In this document: positions 50,770-59,792 of the stretch, one piece after another
Position numbering within the stretch: position 1 is the stretch's first letter
How the letters are laid out: every line of letters begins with the position of its first letter
Origin: Fructobacillus papyrifericola
GTDB taxonomy: Bacteria > Bacillota > Bacilli > Lactobacillales > Lactobacillaceae
Direction of reading: 5' to 3'
Length of the DNA stretch: 64,000 nt
NCBI RefSeq assembly: GCF_018437235.1
Contig: NZ_JAAMFJ010000001.1
Span: 124,001 to 188,000 of the forward strand
The notes under the pieces: model-generated
What the model was told of the DNA's origin: nothing
Seen by the model: only the letters and a program-made list of their open reading frames with translations
The model's database searches: none
Translations under genes and position numbers: made by a program

Positions 50770-52212
50770 ATGCAAGTTGCTAAAAACTATTTATATAATG
50801 CGGCCTATCAGCTGTTAAACATTATTGTTCCTATTATTACCTTGCCATATCTGGCTCGTGTTCTTGGAAAAGAAGGGGTTGGAATTGCTTCCTGGACTAA
50901 TTCATTAGTGACGTATTTCCTTTTAATTGCTTCACTTGGGATTGTTACTTATGGTTCACGAGAAATTGCCTACGTACATGAGGATGAAGCCCTCCGGCAA
51001 AAGAAGTTCTGGGAAATTCAAACAATTCACTTCTTTGCGGGACTGGTTGCCATTATCCTATACATTGCCTTTATTTATGGTGGTGGGGCAGTTAACACTC
51101 GTATTCACCAAAACGAACTCTTCTTGTGGTATCAAATTTGGGTAATCTTCTCAGGAATCTTTGATATTTCCTGGTACTTCATGGGATTGGAAGACTTCAA
51201 AAAGACCGTTCTGCGGAACATGCTGATCAAGTTATTGATGACGGCTTTAATCTTCTGGTTAGTAAAGAAACCTGGAGATGTTGGCGCCTATATTTTGCTT
51301 CTTGCGATCTCACAGGTGGTGGGTAATCTTTCGATGTGGTTTTACCTCATTGGTAAGTTTAAGTTACCCAAGCTCTCTTCTTTGGAGTTAAATGTCCATT
51401 GGAAACCAGTTTTTTTGATGTTTTTACCAACGATTGCCACCCAGATTTATCTCCAGTTGAATAAGACGATGCTACCCTTTATCACTGGATCGACCGCTTC
51501 ATCTGGTATTTACGATAATGCCGATAAAATCATTAAGGTTTGTCTGGCCTTGGTTACCTCGGTTGGCATGGTGATGCTTCCTCGAATGTCAGCTCATTTC
51601 GCAGCCGGGGAGCATGCCCAGATGAAAAAAGCCATTCACTCATCAATGGACTTCGTTTCTGCAATCGCCATTCCCTTGGCTGCAGGAATAGCAGCCGTCG
51701 GCCCGACGGCCATGCTGTGGTTTCTGGGGAAGTCCTGGGGTGAGGTCGGAACGGCATTGGTCCTCTTGACACCCATTATTGTATTCATTGGATGGTCGAA
51801 TGTCATTGGTAACCAGTTCTTGATTCCAACAAAACGATTAAATGATTATACTTGGTCGGTCACTTTTGGTGCCGTCCTAAATATTTTCCTGAATTTTTTC
51901 TTCATTTACCTTTGGGGAGTGGAAGGAGCGGCCATTGCAACTGCACTTTCTGAGCTGGCCGTTATTGGCTATCAACTAGTTGTTACGCGTCGAGACATGA
52001 CTGTCCACGCACACTTCCATGGAATTTGGCGGTACATACTCGCGGCATTAGTTATGTATGGTGCTGTGACTGTTTATGTTGATAGCCACGGGATTGGTTT
52101 TGTTTCGACGGCCATTGAAGCTGTAATTGGCCTGATTGTTTATGGCATCGTGTTGTTATTACTCCGAGCACCAATTCTTAAACAGCTCTTAAAACGCACT
52201 TCCTTCCGCTAA
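50770..52212 (+). CDS. Wzx-type polysaccharide flippase
   Basis: 480 residues, 12-14 membrane helices of the MATE/MurJ-like PST family: start QVAKNYLYNAAYQLLNIIVPIITLPYLARVLGKEGVG (in parts), with a middle QLNKTMLPFITG and C-terminal TKRLNDYT segment. It should move lipid-linked repeat units outward. The ATG at 50770 has no ribosome site; a 10-codon ORF (50751-50783) behind AGGG overlaps it and could couple translation. Confidence 0.9.
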   Translation: MQVAKNYLYNAAYQLLNIIVPIITLPYLARVLGKEGVGIASWTNSLVTYFLLIASLGIVTYGSREIAYVHEDEALRQKKFWEIQTIHFFAGLVAIILYIAFIYGGGAVNTRIHQNELFLWYQIWVIFSGIFDISWYFMGLEDFKKTVLRNMLIKLLMTALIFWLVKKPGDVGAYILLLAISQVVGNLSMWFYLIGKFKLPKLSSLELNVHWKPVFLMFLPTIATQIYLQLNKTMLPFITGSTASSGIYDNADKIIKVCLALVTSVGMVMLPRMSAHFAAGEHAQMKKAIHSSMDFVSAIAIPLAAGIAAVGPTAMLWFLGKSWGEVGTALVLLTPIIVFIGWSNVIGNQFLIPTKRLNDYTWSVTFGAVLNIFLNFFFIYLWGVEGAAIATALSELAVIGYQLVVTRRDMTVHAHFHGIWRYILAALVMYGAVTVYVDSHGIGFVSTAIEAVIGLIVYGIVLLLLRAPILKQLLKRTSFR

Positions 52213-52223
52213 GCATTGCTTTC

Positions 52224-52232
52224 TGGTATAAT
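52224..52232 (+). promoter_or_regulatory. Extended -10 promoter within the polysaccharide cluster
   Basis: TGG-TATAAT (TATAAT at 52227-52232), 42 bases before the priming transferase start; -35 weak. It may allow the distal genes to be transcribed separately from the flippase. Confidence 0.6.
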
Positions 52233-52273
52233 TAGCGGTTGTGAACAAATAATAAATTATGGAGGATGGGGCA

Positions 52274-52906
52274 GTGAAAAAGCTCTTGTTCTATCGTCTT
52301 CCCAAACGTTTATTAGATATTGTGGTGTCCATCGTTGCCTTGGTGGTTTTCTCACCAATTTTTCTTATAATCGCACTCTGGATTCGTTTGTCAGAGGGGA
52401 CGTCACATGTCTTCTACAGTCAAGACCGTGTCGGTCAGGGCGGAAAACATTTTAAAATCTATAAATTCCAATCAATGGTCGATAATGCTGATGATATTTT
52501 GAGATCTAATAAGGATTTATACGATAAGTTCGTTGCCAACGGTTACAAGTTACCAACCGCTGAAGATCCACGGATTACGAAAATCGGGGCAATTCTTCGA
52601 AAGACTTCTCTAGATGAACTACCACAATTTTGGAATACATTGATCGGTAACATGTCCATCATTGGTCCAAGGCCAGTTGTTGAAAAAGAGTTGGTTGAAT
52701 ACGGCGATCAGGAACGGATTAACAAGTTCCTATCAGTTAAGCCCGGCGTCTTTGGCTTGTGGCAAGCTTCGGGACGATCAAACATAGGGTATCCCGAACG
52801 GGCTCAGATTGAACTGGGTTATGTTGATGAAGCCAATTTATGGCTTGATTTTAAAATTATGTTTTTGACGGTTATTGCAATATTTAAGGGTGATGGCGCC
52901 TTTTAG
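52274..52906 (+). CDS. Priming undecaprenyl-phosphate sugar transferase
   Basis: Bacterial sugar transferase (WcaJ/EpsL-type) that starts the repeat unit on undecaprenyl phosphate. GTG start at 52274 with GGAGG 8 bases upstream; 210 residues, the short form with one N-terminal membrane helix (LLDIVVSIVALVVFSPIFLIIAL in part). Catalytic marks: KIYKFQSM, TKIGAILRKTSLDELPQFWN (in part), GNMSIIGPRP, and the C-terminal KPGVFGLWQASGR. First sugar unknown (glucose or galactose phosphate usual). Confidence 0.92.
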   Translation: MKKLLFYRLPKRLLDIVVSIVALVVFSPIFLIIALWIRLSEGTSHVFYSQDRVGQGGKHFKIYKFQSMVDNADDILRSNKDLYDKFVANGYKLPTAEDPRITKIGAILRKTSLDELPQFWNTLIGNMSIIGPRPVVEKELVEYGDQERINKFLSVKPGVFGLWQASGRSNIGYPERAQIELGYVDEANLWLDFKIMFLTVIAIFKGDGAF

Positions 52907-52920
52907 GTTTGGAGATAGAA

Positions 52921-53544
52921 ATGGAATTTACGTTTATGGATTTAATGAAACGTTTTTGGAAGTATAGTTGGACGATTGTATTAGCAATGGTTGTTTTTGC
53001 AGCAGCAGGCTTAACTTATGCCAAATCAGCAAAAACGATTACCAATTATTCGGCAACTCGCTTAGTTTTGGTGGCTAAGAACAATACAGGTGTTAAGGAT
53101 CCTAATTCGAGGTTTTCAGCTGATAAGTCTCTTCTAGCGACTTATCAGAAACTTGGACAAGATGATTCAATTGTTTCAGAAGTACAGAATGAATTACCTT
53201 ATAAATTAACTAAGCAAGAAATTATTTCTGCCATTACAATTGATAGCCCATCAGACACATTGATGTTATCATTTAAGGCAATGGGGTCTACACCTTATAA
53301 AGCTAAGACTTTAGCAAATGTTTATGCTGATGTCTTTTCTACTCAAGCTCCGAAGCTCTACCCTGATATGCAAGCGCCTGAACTCTTGGCGAAAGCTTCA
53401 GGATCAGATGTTACACGCTCAGGAATGAAATCAACCAAGAAGTTGACCGTATTTGGAGCAATTGCCGGTATGGTTGTTTCGATGTTTATCATTCTATTAA
53501 CTGGAATTCGTCGTAATTATCTATTAGCAAAGAAACAAGGATAA
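52921..53544 (+). CDS. Polysaccharide chain-length/co-polymerase protein (Wzz/CpsC-like)
   Basis: 207 residues from the ATG at 52921 (GGAGATAG upstream). N-terminal helix (~17-37), an extracytoplasmic domain, and a C-terminal helix (~178-200), the usual Wzz topology. It ends RRNYLLAKKQG without a kinase domain, and no cytoplasmic tyrosine kinase (Wze/CpsD) or phosphatase follows. It therefore may set chain length without the usual phosphorylation loop, or its partner is encoded elsewhere. Confidence 0.82.
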   Translation: MEFTFMDLMKRFWKYSWTIVLAMVVFAAAGLTYAKSAKTITNYSATRLVLVAKNNTGVKDPNSRFSADKSLLATYQKLGQDDSIVSEVQNELPYKLTKQEIISAITIDSPSDTLMLSFKAMGSTPYKAKTLANVYADVFSTQAPKLYPDMQAPELLAKASGSDVTRSGMKSTKKLTVFGAIAGMVVSMFIILLTGIRRNYLLAKKQG

Positions 53545-53553
53545 TTTAGCAAT

Positions 53554-54948
53554 ATGGTAAACTTTCTTCTTCCAATTACATTCTTTTCAAAGAACTATAG
53601 TAACTCGGTAGCAGAAACAAGTGCGATGATTGCTTTTCCGTTATTTGTTATTTTTATTCTTGTTCAATTATTTCGTTATCCTAGCCGGTTAAAGTCAATT
53701 TTGCCTTCAAAAGCGGCATTGACATTGACTGGCTTTTTCTGGGTAATGCAGATTGGTTCAATGCTCGTGTCATACAGCATAACTGGTGAAACCATTTTAA
53801 CAATGGGAATTATTCATTCGGGTATTATTTTATTTACTTGGACGCTTACTGTATATGTTGCTTGGGCAACAATTCAATTGAGTATTAATAGCGAACGAGA
53901 CGAACGCCAATTTATAAAATCAGGATTAGTAGCTTTAGGTATTTACTTAGTAGTTGTTATCCTTCCACAAATTTTTGTAACCTTAAACATCGGTCATCTG
54001 AATTCATATGTTAATCATCTTGCCAAATTATTTGAACGACATTGGCAGATGCATGGCCCCAATTATGACTTTTATCGAAATGGCTCATACGTAACTAGTG
54101 AGCACCGAGTGAATGGATTTGAACCTGAAGCAGCCTTTTTAGCTAATTTGGTTGGTGTTGCTTACCTTCCTCTTTTGATTGGTTTAACGGCCGCAAAATC
54201 CAAAATTTGGGGTCATACTAGAAGGACTAGTAGTGACATCTTCTTGAATTCTGTTTTCGCTATCAGTATATTCGGAGTATTGTTACTAGCAAAGACGACT
54301 ACAGGGATTTTAACTGCCTGTATTGCCTATCTTTTATGGATTTTTTGGTCGAAAGGAAAGGGCCGTTGGTCACTCATTTTCCTTGCGGCATTCGGAATTT
54401 TAATGATTGTGTTTGCTTACTTTAAGGTAGGAGTAATTCATAATTTGTTGAACCAATTCCTTTTTGCAAAAGGGGGGACAGATAACCGATTAGGTGGAAC
54501 GATTGGATTATTGTTAACCTTCTTGACCCATCCAATTTTCGGTGTCGGCTATGGTTTCACGTCCTACTTCATCATTAAAAACGTCCCCGAATCAACAACC
54601 CATAACTTTGAATTTCAACACGTCTATTCACAGTTTGGCTATCCGAACCTTTCGGACTTGCTCGGTTGGTTTGCATCCTTTGGCCTCGTCATTATGATTC
54701 CTGCTATTTGGCTGCTCTGCCGATTGGTTGCAAGAAGTTATCTGGTAAAGTACCGTGTACAGATGTCTCATCTCAGTGATGACTCTAAGAGATGGAACCA
54801 AGCGATGATGATTGCTTTTATCACCATGATTATTCTTGCAGCCTTCTCTTCCATCTTTGTTATTCAGGTCTTCTTATGGCCTTACTTACTCATGTTTTTC
54901 TTTTATCGCAAACACATCATGCGTCTTGAACAGGAGCTCCAACCATGA
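53554..54948 (+). CDS. Wzy-like polysaccharide polymerase
   Basis: 464 residues, about ten to twelve membrane helices with one long external loop (~145-215, containing RHWQMHGPNYDFYRNG and EHRVNGFEPEAAFLANL) and the late loop KGGTDNRLGGTIGLLLTF. The FEPEAA segment and layout are typical of O-antigen ligase/Wzy proteins of lactic bacteria. It would join repeat units outside the membrane. Ends 4 bases past the start of the next gene. Confidence 0.8.
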   Translation: MVNFLLPITFFSKNYSNSVAETSAMIAFPLFVIFILVQLFRYPSRLKSILPSKAALTLTGFFWVMQIGSMLVSYSITGETILTMGIIHSGIILFTWTLTVYVAWATIQLSINSERDERQFIKSGLVALGIYLVVVILPQIFVTLNIGHLNSYVNHLAKLFERHWQMHGPNYDFYRNGSYVTSEHRVNGFEPEAAFLANLVGVAYLPLLIGLTAAKSKIWGHTRRTSSDIFLNSVFAISIFGVLLLAKTTTGILTACIAYLLWIFWSKGKGRWSLIFLAAFGILMIVFAYFKVGVIHNLLNQFLFAKGGTDNRLGGTIGLLLTFLTHPIFGVGYGFTSYFIIKNVPESTTHNFEFQHVYSQFGYPNLSDLLGWFASFGLVIMIPAIWLLCRLVARSYLVKYRVQMSHLSDDSKRWNQAMMIAFITMIILAAFSSIFVIQVFLWPYLLMFFFYRKHIMRLEQELQP

Positions 54949-55715
54949 CCGTTTACGTTGCCACACATAAAAAATATGATATTCCGGATGATGGTTGCTA
55001 TCAGCCAATTATGGTTGGTTCAACACTCAGAGATGAGGTGCCTGAAAATTATCTTCGTGATGATCAAGGGGATAATATTTCGGGAAAGAATCCCAACTAT
55101 AATGAGCTGACAGCCATCTACTGGGCCTGGAAGCATGCCAATTCAAATGTGATTGGTCTGATGCACTACCGGCGTTTCCTTGGTTCTAAAAAGTCACACG
55201 ATACACGCGACCGTTTAACGAAGGCACAGATGGAATATCTACTGCGAGACCATGATGTCATTTTGCCCAAGGCTCGCAATTATTTCATCGAAAACCAACG
55301 GAATCACTATTTGCACGCTCATGCAAACGAACCATACTTCGTAATGGAAAACGTGATTAAGACGGATTTTCCAGATTTCTATCCCGCTTTTCAGAAGATG
55401 GAAAAGTCCACGAAAGCCCATCTCTTCAACATGTTTGTGATGAAGAAGGCGGTCTTTAACGACTACGCAACTTTCCTATTCGGGGTCTTGGATAAAGTCG
55501 AAGAGCGGGTTGATTTATCCACACTCGAAGGACAGGATTTGCGGGTCTTTGGTTTTCTATCTGAACGTCTGATGGACACTTGGCTGATGACCCGTGGTTA
55601 TTCCTATACGGAAGCGCCGGTTGTTTCGCTGGAGAAGACAAATTGGCTTGATAAGGGGACTCAGTTCCTGAAGCGTAAGTTCTTCCCAAATTCAAAGAAA
55701 AAGGTACATTTCTAA
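54945..55715 (+). CDS. DUF4422 glycosyltransferase
   Basis: 256 residues matching DUF4422: start VYVATHKKYDIP, then NYNELTAIYWAWKH and IGLMHYRRFL (family signature), and MFVMKKAVFNDYATFLF. Many DUF4422 proteins lie beside glf and are thought to transfer galactose or galactofuranose. It overlaps the polymerase start and abuts glf by one base, so it is in the same operon. Acceptor unknown. Confidence 0.85.
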   Translation: MTVYVATHKKYDIPDDGCYQPIMVGSTLRDEVPENYLRDDQGDNISGKNPNYNELTAIYWAWKHANSNVIGLMHYRRFLGSKKSHDTRDRLTKAQMEYLLRDHDVILPKARNYFIENQRNHYLHAHANEPYFVMENVIKTDFPDFYPAFQKMEKSTKAHLFNMFVMKKAVFNDYATFLFGVLDKVEERVDLSTLEGQDLRVFGFLSERLMDTWLMTRGYSYTEAPVVSLEKTNWLDKGTQFLKRKFFPNSKKKVHF

Positions 55716-56905
55716 TGGCTAATAAATTTAACACAAAAAATTATGATTACTTGATTGTTGGTGCCGGACCATTCGGTATGACTTTTGCATACGAAGCCGC
55801 TAAGCGCGGTAAGCGTTCATTGGTTGTCGAAAAGCGGGCCTTCATCGGTGGAAACACCCACACCCACGTGGAAAACGGGATCACGGTTCACGATTTCGGG
55901 GCCCACATCTTCCACACGGACAACAAGATGGTTTGGGATTACGTTCGTCAGTTCGCTGAATTTAACGGTTTCCAAAACCAAGTGATTGCCAACTACAACG
56001 GTAAGCTCTTTAACTTGCCATTCAACATGAACACCTTCTACCAAATGTGGGGAACGAAGACCCCTGACGAGGCCAAGGCCAAAATTGAAGAACAAAAGGC
56101 TGCCGCTTTGAAGGAATTGGGTGACCGTCAGCCACGTAACTTGGAAGAACAAGCCATTTCATTGATTGGTACGGACATCTACAAGGCCTTGATCAAGGGT
56201 TACACGGAAAAGCAGTGGGGTCGCAAGGCAACGGAACTGCCTGCCTTCATCATTAAGCGTTTGCCCGTTCGTTTCATCTACGACAACAACTACTTTAACC
56301 ACCGTTACCAAGGAATTCCTGTTGGCGGCTACACGCAAATCTTCGAACACATGGTTGAACGTGCCGATGGCTTGATTGATGTCATGACGAACACGGACTT
56401 CTTCGAGCACAAGGATGACTTCTTGGCTGAATTCCCTAAGGTTTTGTACACGGGAATGATTGACCAGTTCTTTGATTACAAGCACGGTGAACTGGAATAC
56501 CGTTCATTGCGTTTTGAATCCGAAACGATTGATTCCGACAACTACCAAGGAAACGCCGTTGTCAATTACACGGATGCCGAAACACCATTCACCCGTCAAA
56601 TGGAATGGCGTCACTTCGATGGTTTGGCTGACGAAGGGAAGACCATCATCACGCGTGAGTACCCACAAGATTGGGACCGCACAAAGGAAGCTTACTACCC
56701 AGTTAACAACGAGAAGAACACGGAATTGTACAAGAAGTACGTCCAAGAAGCTCGTGAAAACGCCCCAGAAGTGATGTTTGGTGGCCGTTTGGGTAAGTAC
56801 CGTTACTTCGACATGGACCAGGTCTTCAACGACGCCTTGAATACTGTCCGTCAAGAATTCGGTATTGATGATGACTTCAACTTTGCACATGATGAAGTGA
56901 AGTAG
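55715..56905 (+). CDS. glf: UDP-galactopyranose mutase
   Basis: FAD enzyme interconverting UDP-galactopyranose and UDP-galactofuranose. 396 residues: dinucleotide-binding VGAGPFGMTFA (15-25), NTHTHVENGITVHDFGAHIFH (in part NTHTHVENG, GAHIFHT), KQWG, and the substrate arginines in RFIYDNNYF and GGRLGKYRYFDMDQ. Codon use is more biased and less AT-rich than the flanking genes. It predicts galactofuranose in the surface polymer, to be used by one of the neighbouring transferases. Confidence 0.96.
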   Translation: MANKFNTKNYDYLIVGAGPFGMTFAYEAAKRGKRSLVVEKRAFIGGNTHTHVENGITVHDFGAHIFHTDNKMVWDYVRQFAEFNGFQNQVIANYNGKLFNLPFNMNTFYQMWGTKTPDEAKAKIEEQKAAALKELGDRQPRNLEEQAISLIGTDIYKALIKGYTEKQWGRKATELPAFIIKRLPVRFIYDNNYFNHRYQGIPVGGYTQIFEHMVERADGLIDVMTNTDFFEHKDDFLAEFPKVLYTGMIDQFFDYKHGELEYRSLRFESETIDSDNYQGNAVVNYTDAETPFTRQMEWRHFDGLADEGKTIITREYPQDWDRTKEAYYPVNNEKNTELYKKYVQEARENAPEVMFGGRLGKYRYFDMDQVFNDALNTVRQEFGIDDDFNFAHDEVK

Positions 56906-56913
56906 GATATAAT
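56883..56913 (+). promoter_or_regulatory. Candidate internal promoter after glf
   Basis: TTGCAC, 19-base spacer, TATAAT (56908-56913); the predicted RNA would begin with a GGGCT/AGCCC hairpin (56919-56934). Spacing is long, so strength is uncertain. Confidence 0.45.
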
Positions 56914-56962
56914 AAAAAGGGCTTTGATGAGCCCGTACATAGATTTATAGGGAGAGAAGTTT

Positions 56963-57904
56963 ATGCCAACGGAAAAGAACCCTGAGGTTTTATCATTAGT
57001 AGTTCCAGTTCATAATGAAGAAGATACGATTGATCTTTTTTATCAAGCCATGCAAGATGTCAAAAATCAGGTCAATGCTGAAATTGATTTTCATTTTATC
57101 GATGATGGTTCGACTGATTCTACTCTCTCAATTTTGCGTAAATTACGCGATAAGGATTCTCATGTTCACTATGTTTCCTTTTCGCGTAATTTTGGTAAGG
57201 AAGCCGGTTTGTACGCTGGTCTTGAACAGGCAACCGGGGACTATGTTGCCGTAATGGATGTTGATTTGCAAGATCCACCTGAATTGCTTCCTAAAATGTT
57301 AAAGGAAGTTCAGTCAGGGGAGTATGATGCTGTTGGAACACGACGGGTTGATCGTAAGGGTGAAGCCAAGGTTCGTTCATGGTTCTCTGCACAATTCTAT
57401 AAGTGGATGAACAAGATTTCTCAGACTCATTTAGTTGATGGAGCTCGTGACTATCGTGTAATGACTCGTCAAATGGTTAATGCTATTTTGTCCATGTCAG
57501 AAAATCAACGTTTTTCAAAGGGAATCTTTACTTGGGTTGGGTTTAGGACAAAATACATTCCATTTGAAAATCGTGAACGTGTTGCCGGAAATACATCATG
57601 GTCATTTTGGTCCTTGACTAAATATGCTATTGAAGGCATCGTATCCTTTTCAACAATGCCATTGACGATTGTGACTTATTTAGGGATTTTATCTTTCGGT
57701 ATTTCTATTATCGGAGGAGTCTTTATTGTTATTCGTGCATTAATTTCTAACTCGTCAGTAGCTGGTTGGCCATCAATGGTTACAATAATACTGTTTATTG
57801 GCGGTATTCAGATGCTTTCTTTGGGTGTTATTGGTCGTTACTTAGCCGCAATATTCATGGAAACGAAGAGGCGCCCTATTTATATAGCTAAAGAAACTAA
57901 ATAA
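56963..57904 (+). CDS. GT2 transferase of the GtrB/CsbB type (polyprenyl-phosphate glycosyltransferase)
   Basis: 313 residues: N-terminal GT-A domain (VPVHNEEDTIDLFYQAM; DDGSTD; AVMDVDLQDPPELL with the DxD) and two C-terminal membrane helices (~230-300), ending with a basic tail. Layout is that of GtrB/CsbB/YkoT enzymes, which load a sugar on undecaprenyl phosphate on the inner face for later transfer outside by a GT-C enzyme. Such enzymes are found with YfhO-like partners; candidate partners lie downstream here. Confidence 0.88.
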   Translation: MPTEKNPEVLSLVVPVHNEEDTIDLFYQAMQDVKNQVNAEIDFHFIDDGSTDSTLSILRKLRDKDSHVHYVSFSRNFGKEAGLYAGLEQATGDYVAVMDVDLQDPPELLPKMLKEVQSGEYDAVGTRRVDRKGEAKVRSWFSAQFYKWMNKISQTHLVDGARDYRVMTRQMVNAILSMSENQRFSKGIFTWVGFRTKYIPFENRERVAGNTSWSFWSLTKYAIEGIVSFSTMPLTIVTYLGILSFGISIIGGVFIVIRALISNSSVAGWPSMVTIILFIGGIQMLSLGVIGRYLAAIFMETKRRPIYIAKETK

Positions 57905-57929
57905 CATATTCACATTTTGGAGAAGATAA

Positions 57930-58832
57930 ATGAATCAAACAGTGTCTGCAGTTCTTGTAACATACAATCGACTTGAAATGCTTAAAGAAGCCATTCAAGC
58001 CCTTCAAAATCAAATTGTGCCGGTTAGTCACATAATTGTTGTAGACAACGCTAGTGAAAATGATACGAAGGAATACTTGGAATCACTAGGTGACCAAATC
58101 GAATACGTTCGATTGGAAGAAAACCTTGGAGGAGCCGGAGGGTTTAACAAAGGCGTTCGTTACTTCATGGAGCATACGGATGACGAATTCGTATGGTTGA
58201 TGGATGATGACACAATGGTTCATCCAGACACCTTGCAAAACTTGTTAACTTTTGCCAATGAAAAGAAGGATTTTGGATTCTTAGCATCAGATGTTCGTTG
58301 GACAGACGGTCATCGAGCAAAGATGAATCAGCCAGCACCAATGAACCGTTTACACGTTATTCCTGAAGATCAGGTCGAGCCTGTGCAATTGCAAAATGCA
58401 ACATTCGTTTCACTTCTAGTAAAAAGAGAAATTGTTGCTCAAATTGGTTTGCCAATCACAGACTTTTTCATTTGGGGTGATGACATCGAGTATACGGAAC
58501 GTGCTGGTCGTGTTGCACCCGGTTACTTCGTACCATCAGCTAAAGTAACGCACAAAATGGGAACAAATGTCGGATCGAGCCTATTGAACGATGGACCTAA
58601 CCGGACACCACGTTATTATTATTCTTACCGTAACAAGGGCTACTATGTCCGTAAGCGTGACTGGTACCGTAAGAACCGTGCTCGTTTGCGTACTCTTGCG
58701 GAGTATTGGCAAATCAAGCTCTCGAAGACTGACCGCAAGGCAGAAAAGTTAGCGGTGATGAAGAAGGGAATGAAGGCAGGGAAGACTTTCAACCCAGTAA
58801 TTGAATTCGCAAACAAAAAAGAAAGCAAATAG
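57930..58832 (+). CDS. GT2 transferase, galactofuranosyl/rhamnosyltransferase-like
   Basis: 300 residues, soluble. Family marks: AVLVTYNRLEML, ENLGGAGGFNKGV, WLMDDDTMVHPD and FFIWGDDIEYTERAGR, as in GlfT/WbbL-like galactofuranosyl and rhamnosyltransferases. With glf 1 kb upstream it is the best candidate to use UDP-galactofuranose. GGAGAAG precedes the ATG. Confidence 0.87.
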   Translation: MNQTVSAVLVTYNRLEMLKEAIQALQNQIVPVSHIIVVDNASENDTKEYLESLGDQIEYVRLEENLGGAGGFNKGVRYFMEHTDDEFVWLMDDDTMVHPDTLQNLLTFANEKKDFGFLASDVRWTDGHRAKMNQPAPMNRLHVIPEDQVEPVQLQNATFVSLLVKREIVAQIGLPITDFFIWGDDIEYTERAGRVAPGYFVPSAKVTHKMGTNVGSSLLNDGPNRTPRYYYSYRNKGYYVRKRDWYRKNRARLRTLAEYWQIKLSKTDRKAEKLAVMKKGMKAGKTFNPVIEFANKKESK

Positions 58833-58847
58833 ATGGAGATTACTATA

Positions 58848-59792
58848 ATGGATAAATTAGCAATTTTAATTCCAGCATACAATGAAGAGCAGACAATTGA
58901 AAAAGTAGTTAAAGACGTAAAAGAAGTTGTTTCTGCAATCCCTGGTTCTGTTATCTATGTTTATGATAATAATTCAAAGGATAATACGGTAGCGTTGGCT
59001 CAAAAGGCTGGAGCGGTCGTTCGTCATGAATACGCACAAGGTAAAGGTGCTGTTATTCGTCGAATGTTCCGAGAAATCGACGCTGAAGCTTACATTATGA
59101 TTGATGCGGATGATACTTATCCGGTTGAGGCCATTCCAGACATGTATCAAAAAATCGTAGATAAAGATGTAGATATGGTTGTTGGCGACCGTCTTTCATC
59201 TACGTACTTTGAAGAAAATAAGCGTCCATTTCACAATGTTGGAAATACTCTTGTACGAAAGTTAATCAATACATTATTCAAAACAAATATTCGTGATATT
59301 CTAACCGGATATAGAGCTTTTTCATATCGTTTTGTTAAGACATTTCCAGTTCTTTCCCGAGGCTTTGAAATTGAAACGGAGATGTCAATTCATGCCACTG
59401 AATATCGCATGTTAGTTGAAAACCAGGTGATTAGCTACCGTGATCGGCCAGAAGGCTCAGAATCAAAGTTAGATACTTATGGAGATGGATTTCGAGTAAT
59501 TAAAACTGTTATTAATCTTTATCGTGGTTATCACCCATTTGCTTTCTATTCAATTTTTTCATTAATCTTTTTCTTAGTATCGATGATCTTATTTGTTGGT
59601 AGAGTTCTCTTACCATATCCGGCAACCAATACTGTTCCTAATTTCCCTTCACTTATTGTTTCGATGATTTTGTTGGTGCTTGCCTTTATTACTTTTTTCT
59701 CAGGTTCCATTTTGGATGCAATCGAGACAAGCAATAAGAGAAATTTTGAATTGAAATTAATTGAGTGTGAGGATAAGAAAAAAAATGGTTAG
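58848..59792 (+). CDS. GT2 transferase, dolichol-phosphate-mannose-synthase-like, with C-terminal membrane helices
   Basis: 314 residues from the ATG at 58848 (GGAGAT 7 bases upstream; an in-frame ATG at 58833 is less well placed). GT-A domain with ILIPAYNEEQTIEKVV, YDNNSKDNT, IMIDADDTYP and DILTGYRAFSYRFVK; two membrane helices at ~225-295. It probably charges a polyprenyl phosphate. Its last 8 bases overlap the next gene, a large GT-C-like membrane protein, which suggests they work as a pair. Confidence 0.87.
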   Translation: MDKLAILIPAYNEEQTIEKVVKDVKEVVSAIPGSVIYVYDNNSKDNTVALAQKAGAVVRHEYAQGKGAVIRRMFREIDAEAYIMIDADDTYPVEAIPDMYQKIVDKDVDMVVGDRLSSTYFEENKRPFHNVGNTLVRKLINTLFKTNIRDILTGYRAFSYRFVKTFPVLSRGFEIETEMSIHATEYRMLVENQVISYRDRPEGSESKLDTYGDGFRVIKTVINLYRGYHPFAFYSIFSLIFFLVSMILFVGRVLLPYPATNTVPNFPSLIVSMILLVLAFITFFSGSILDAIETSNKRNFELKLIECEDKKKNG

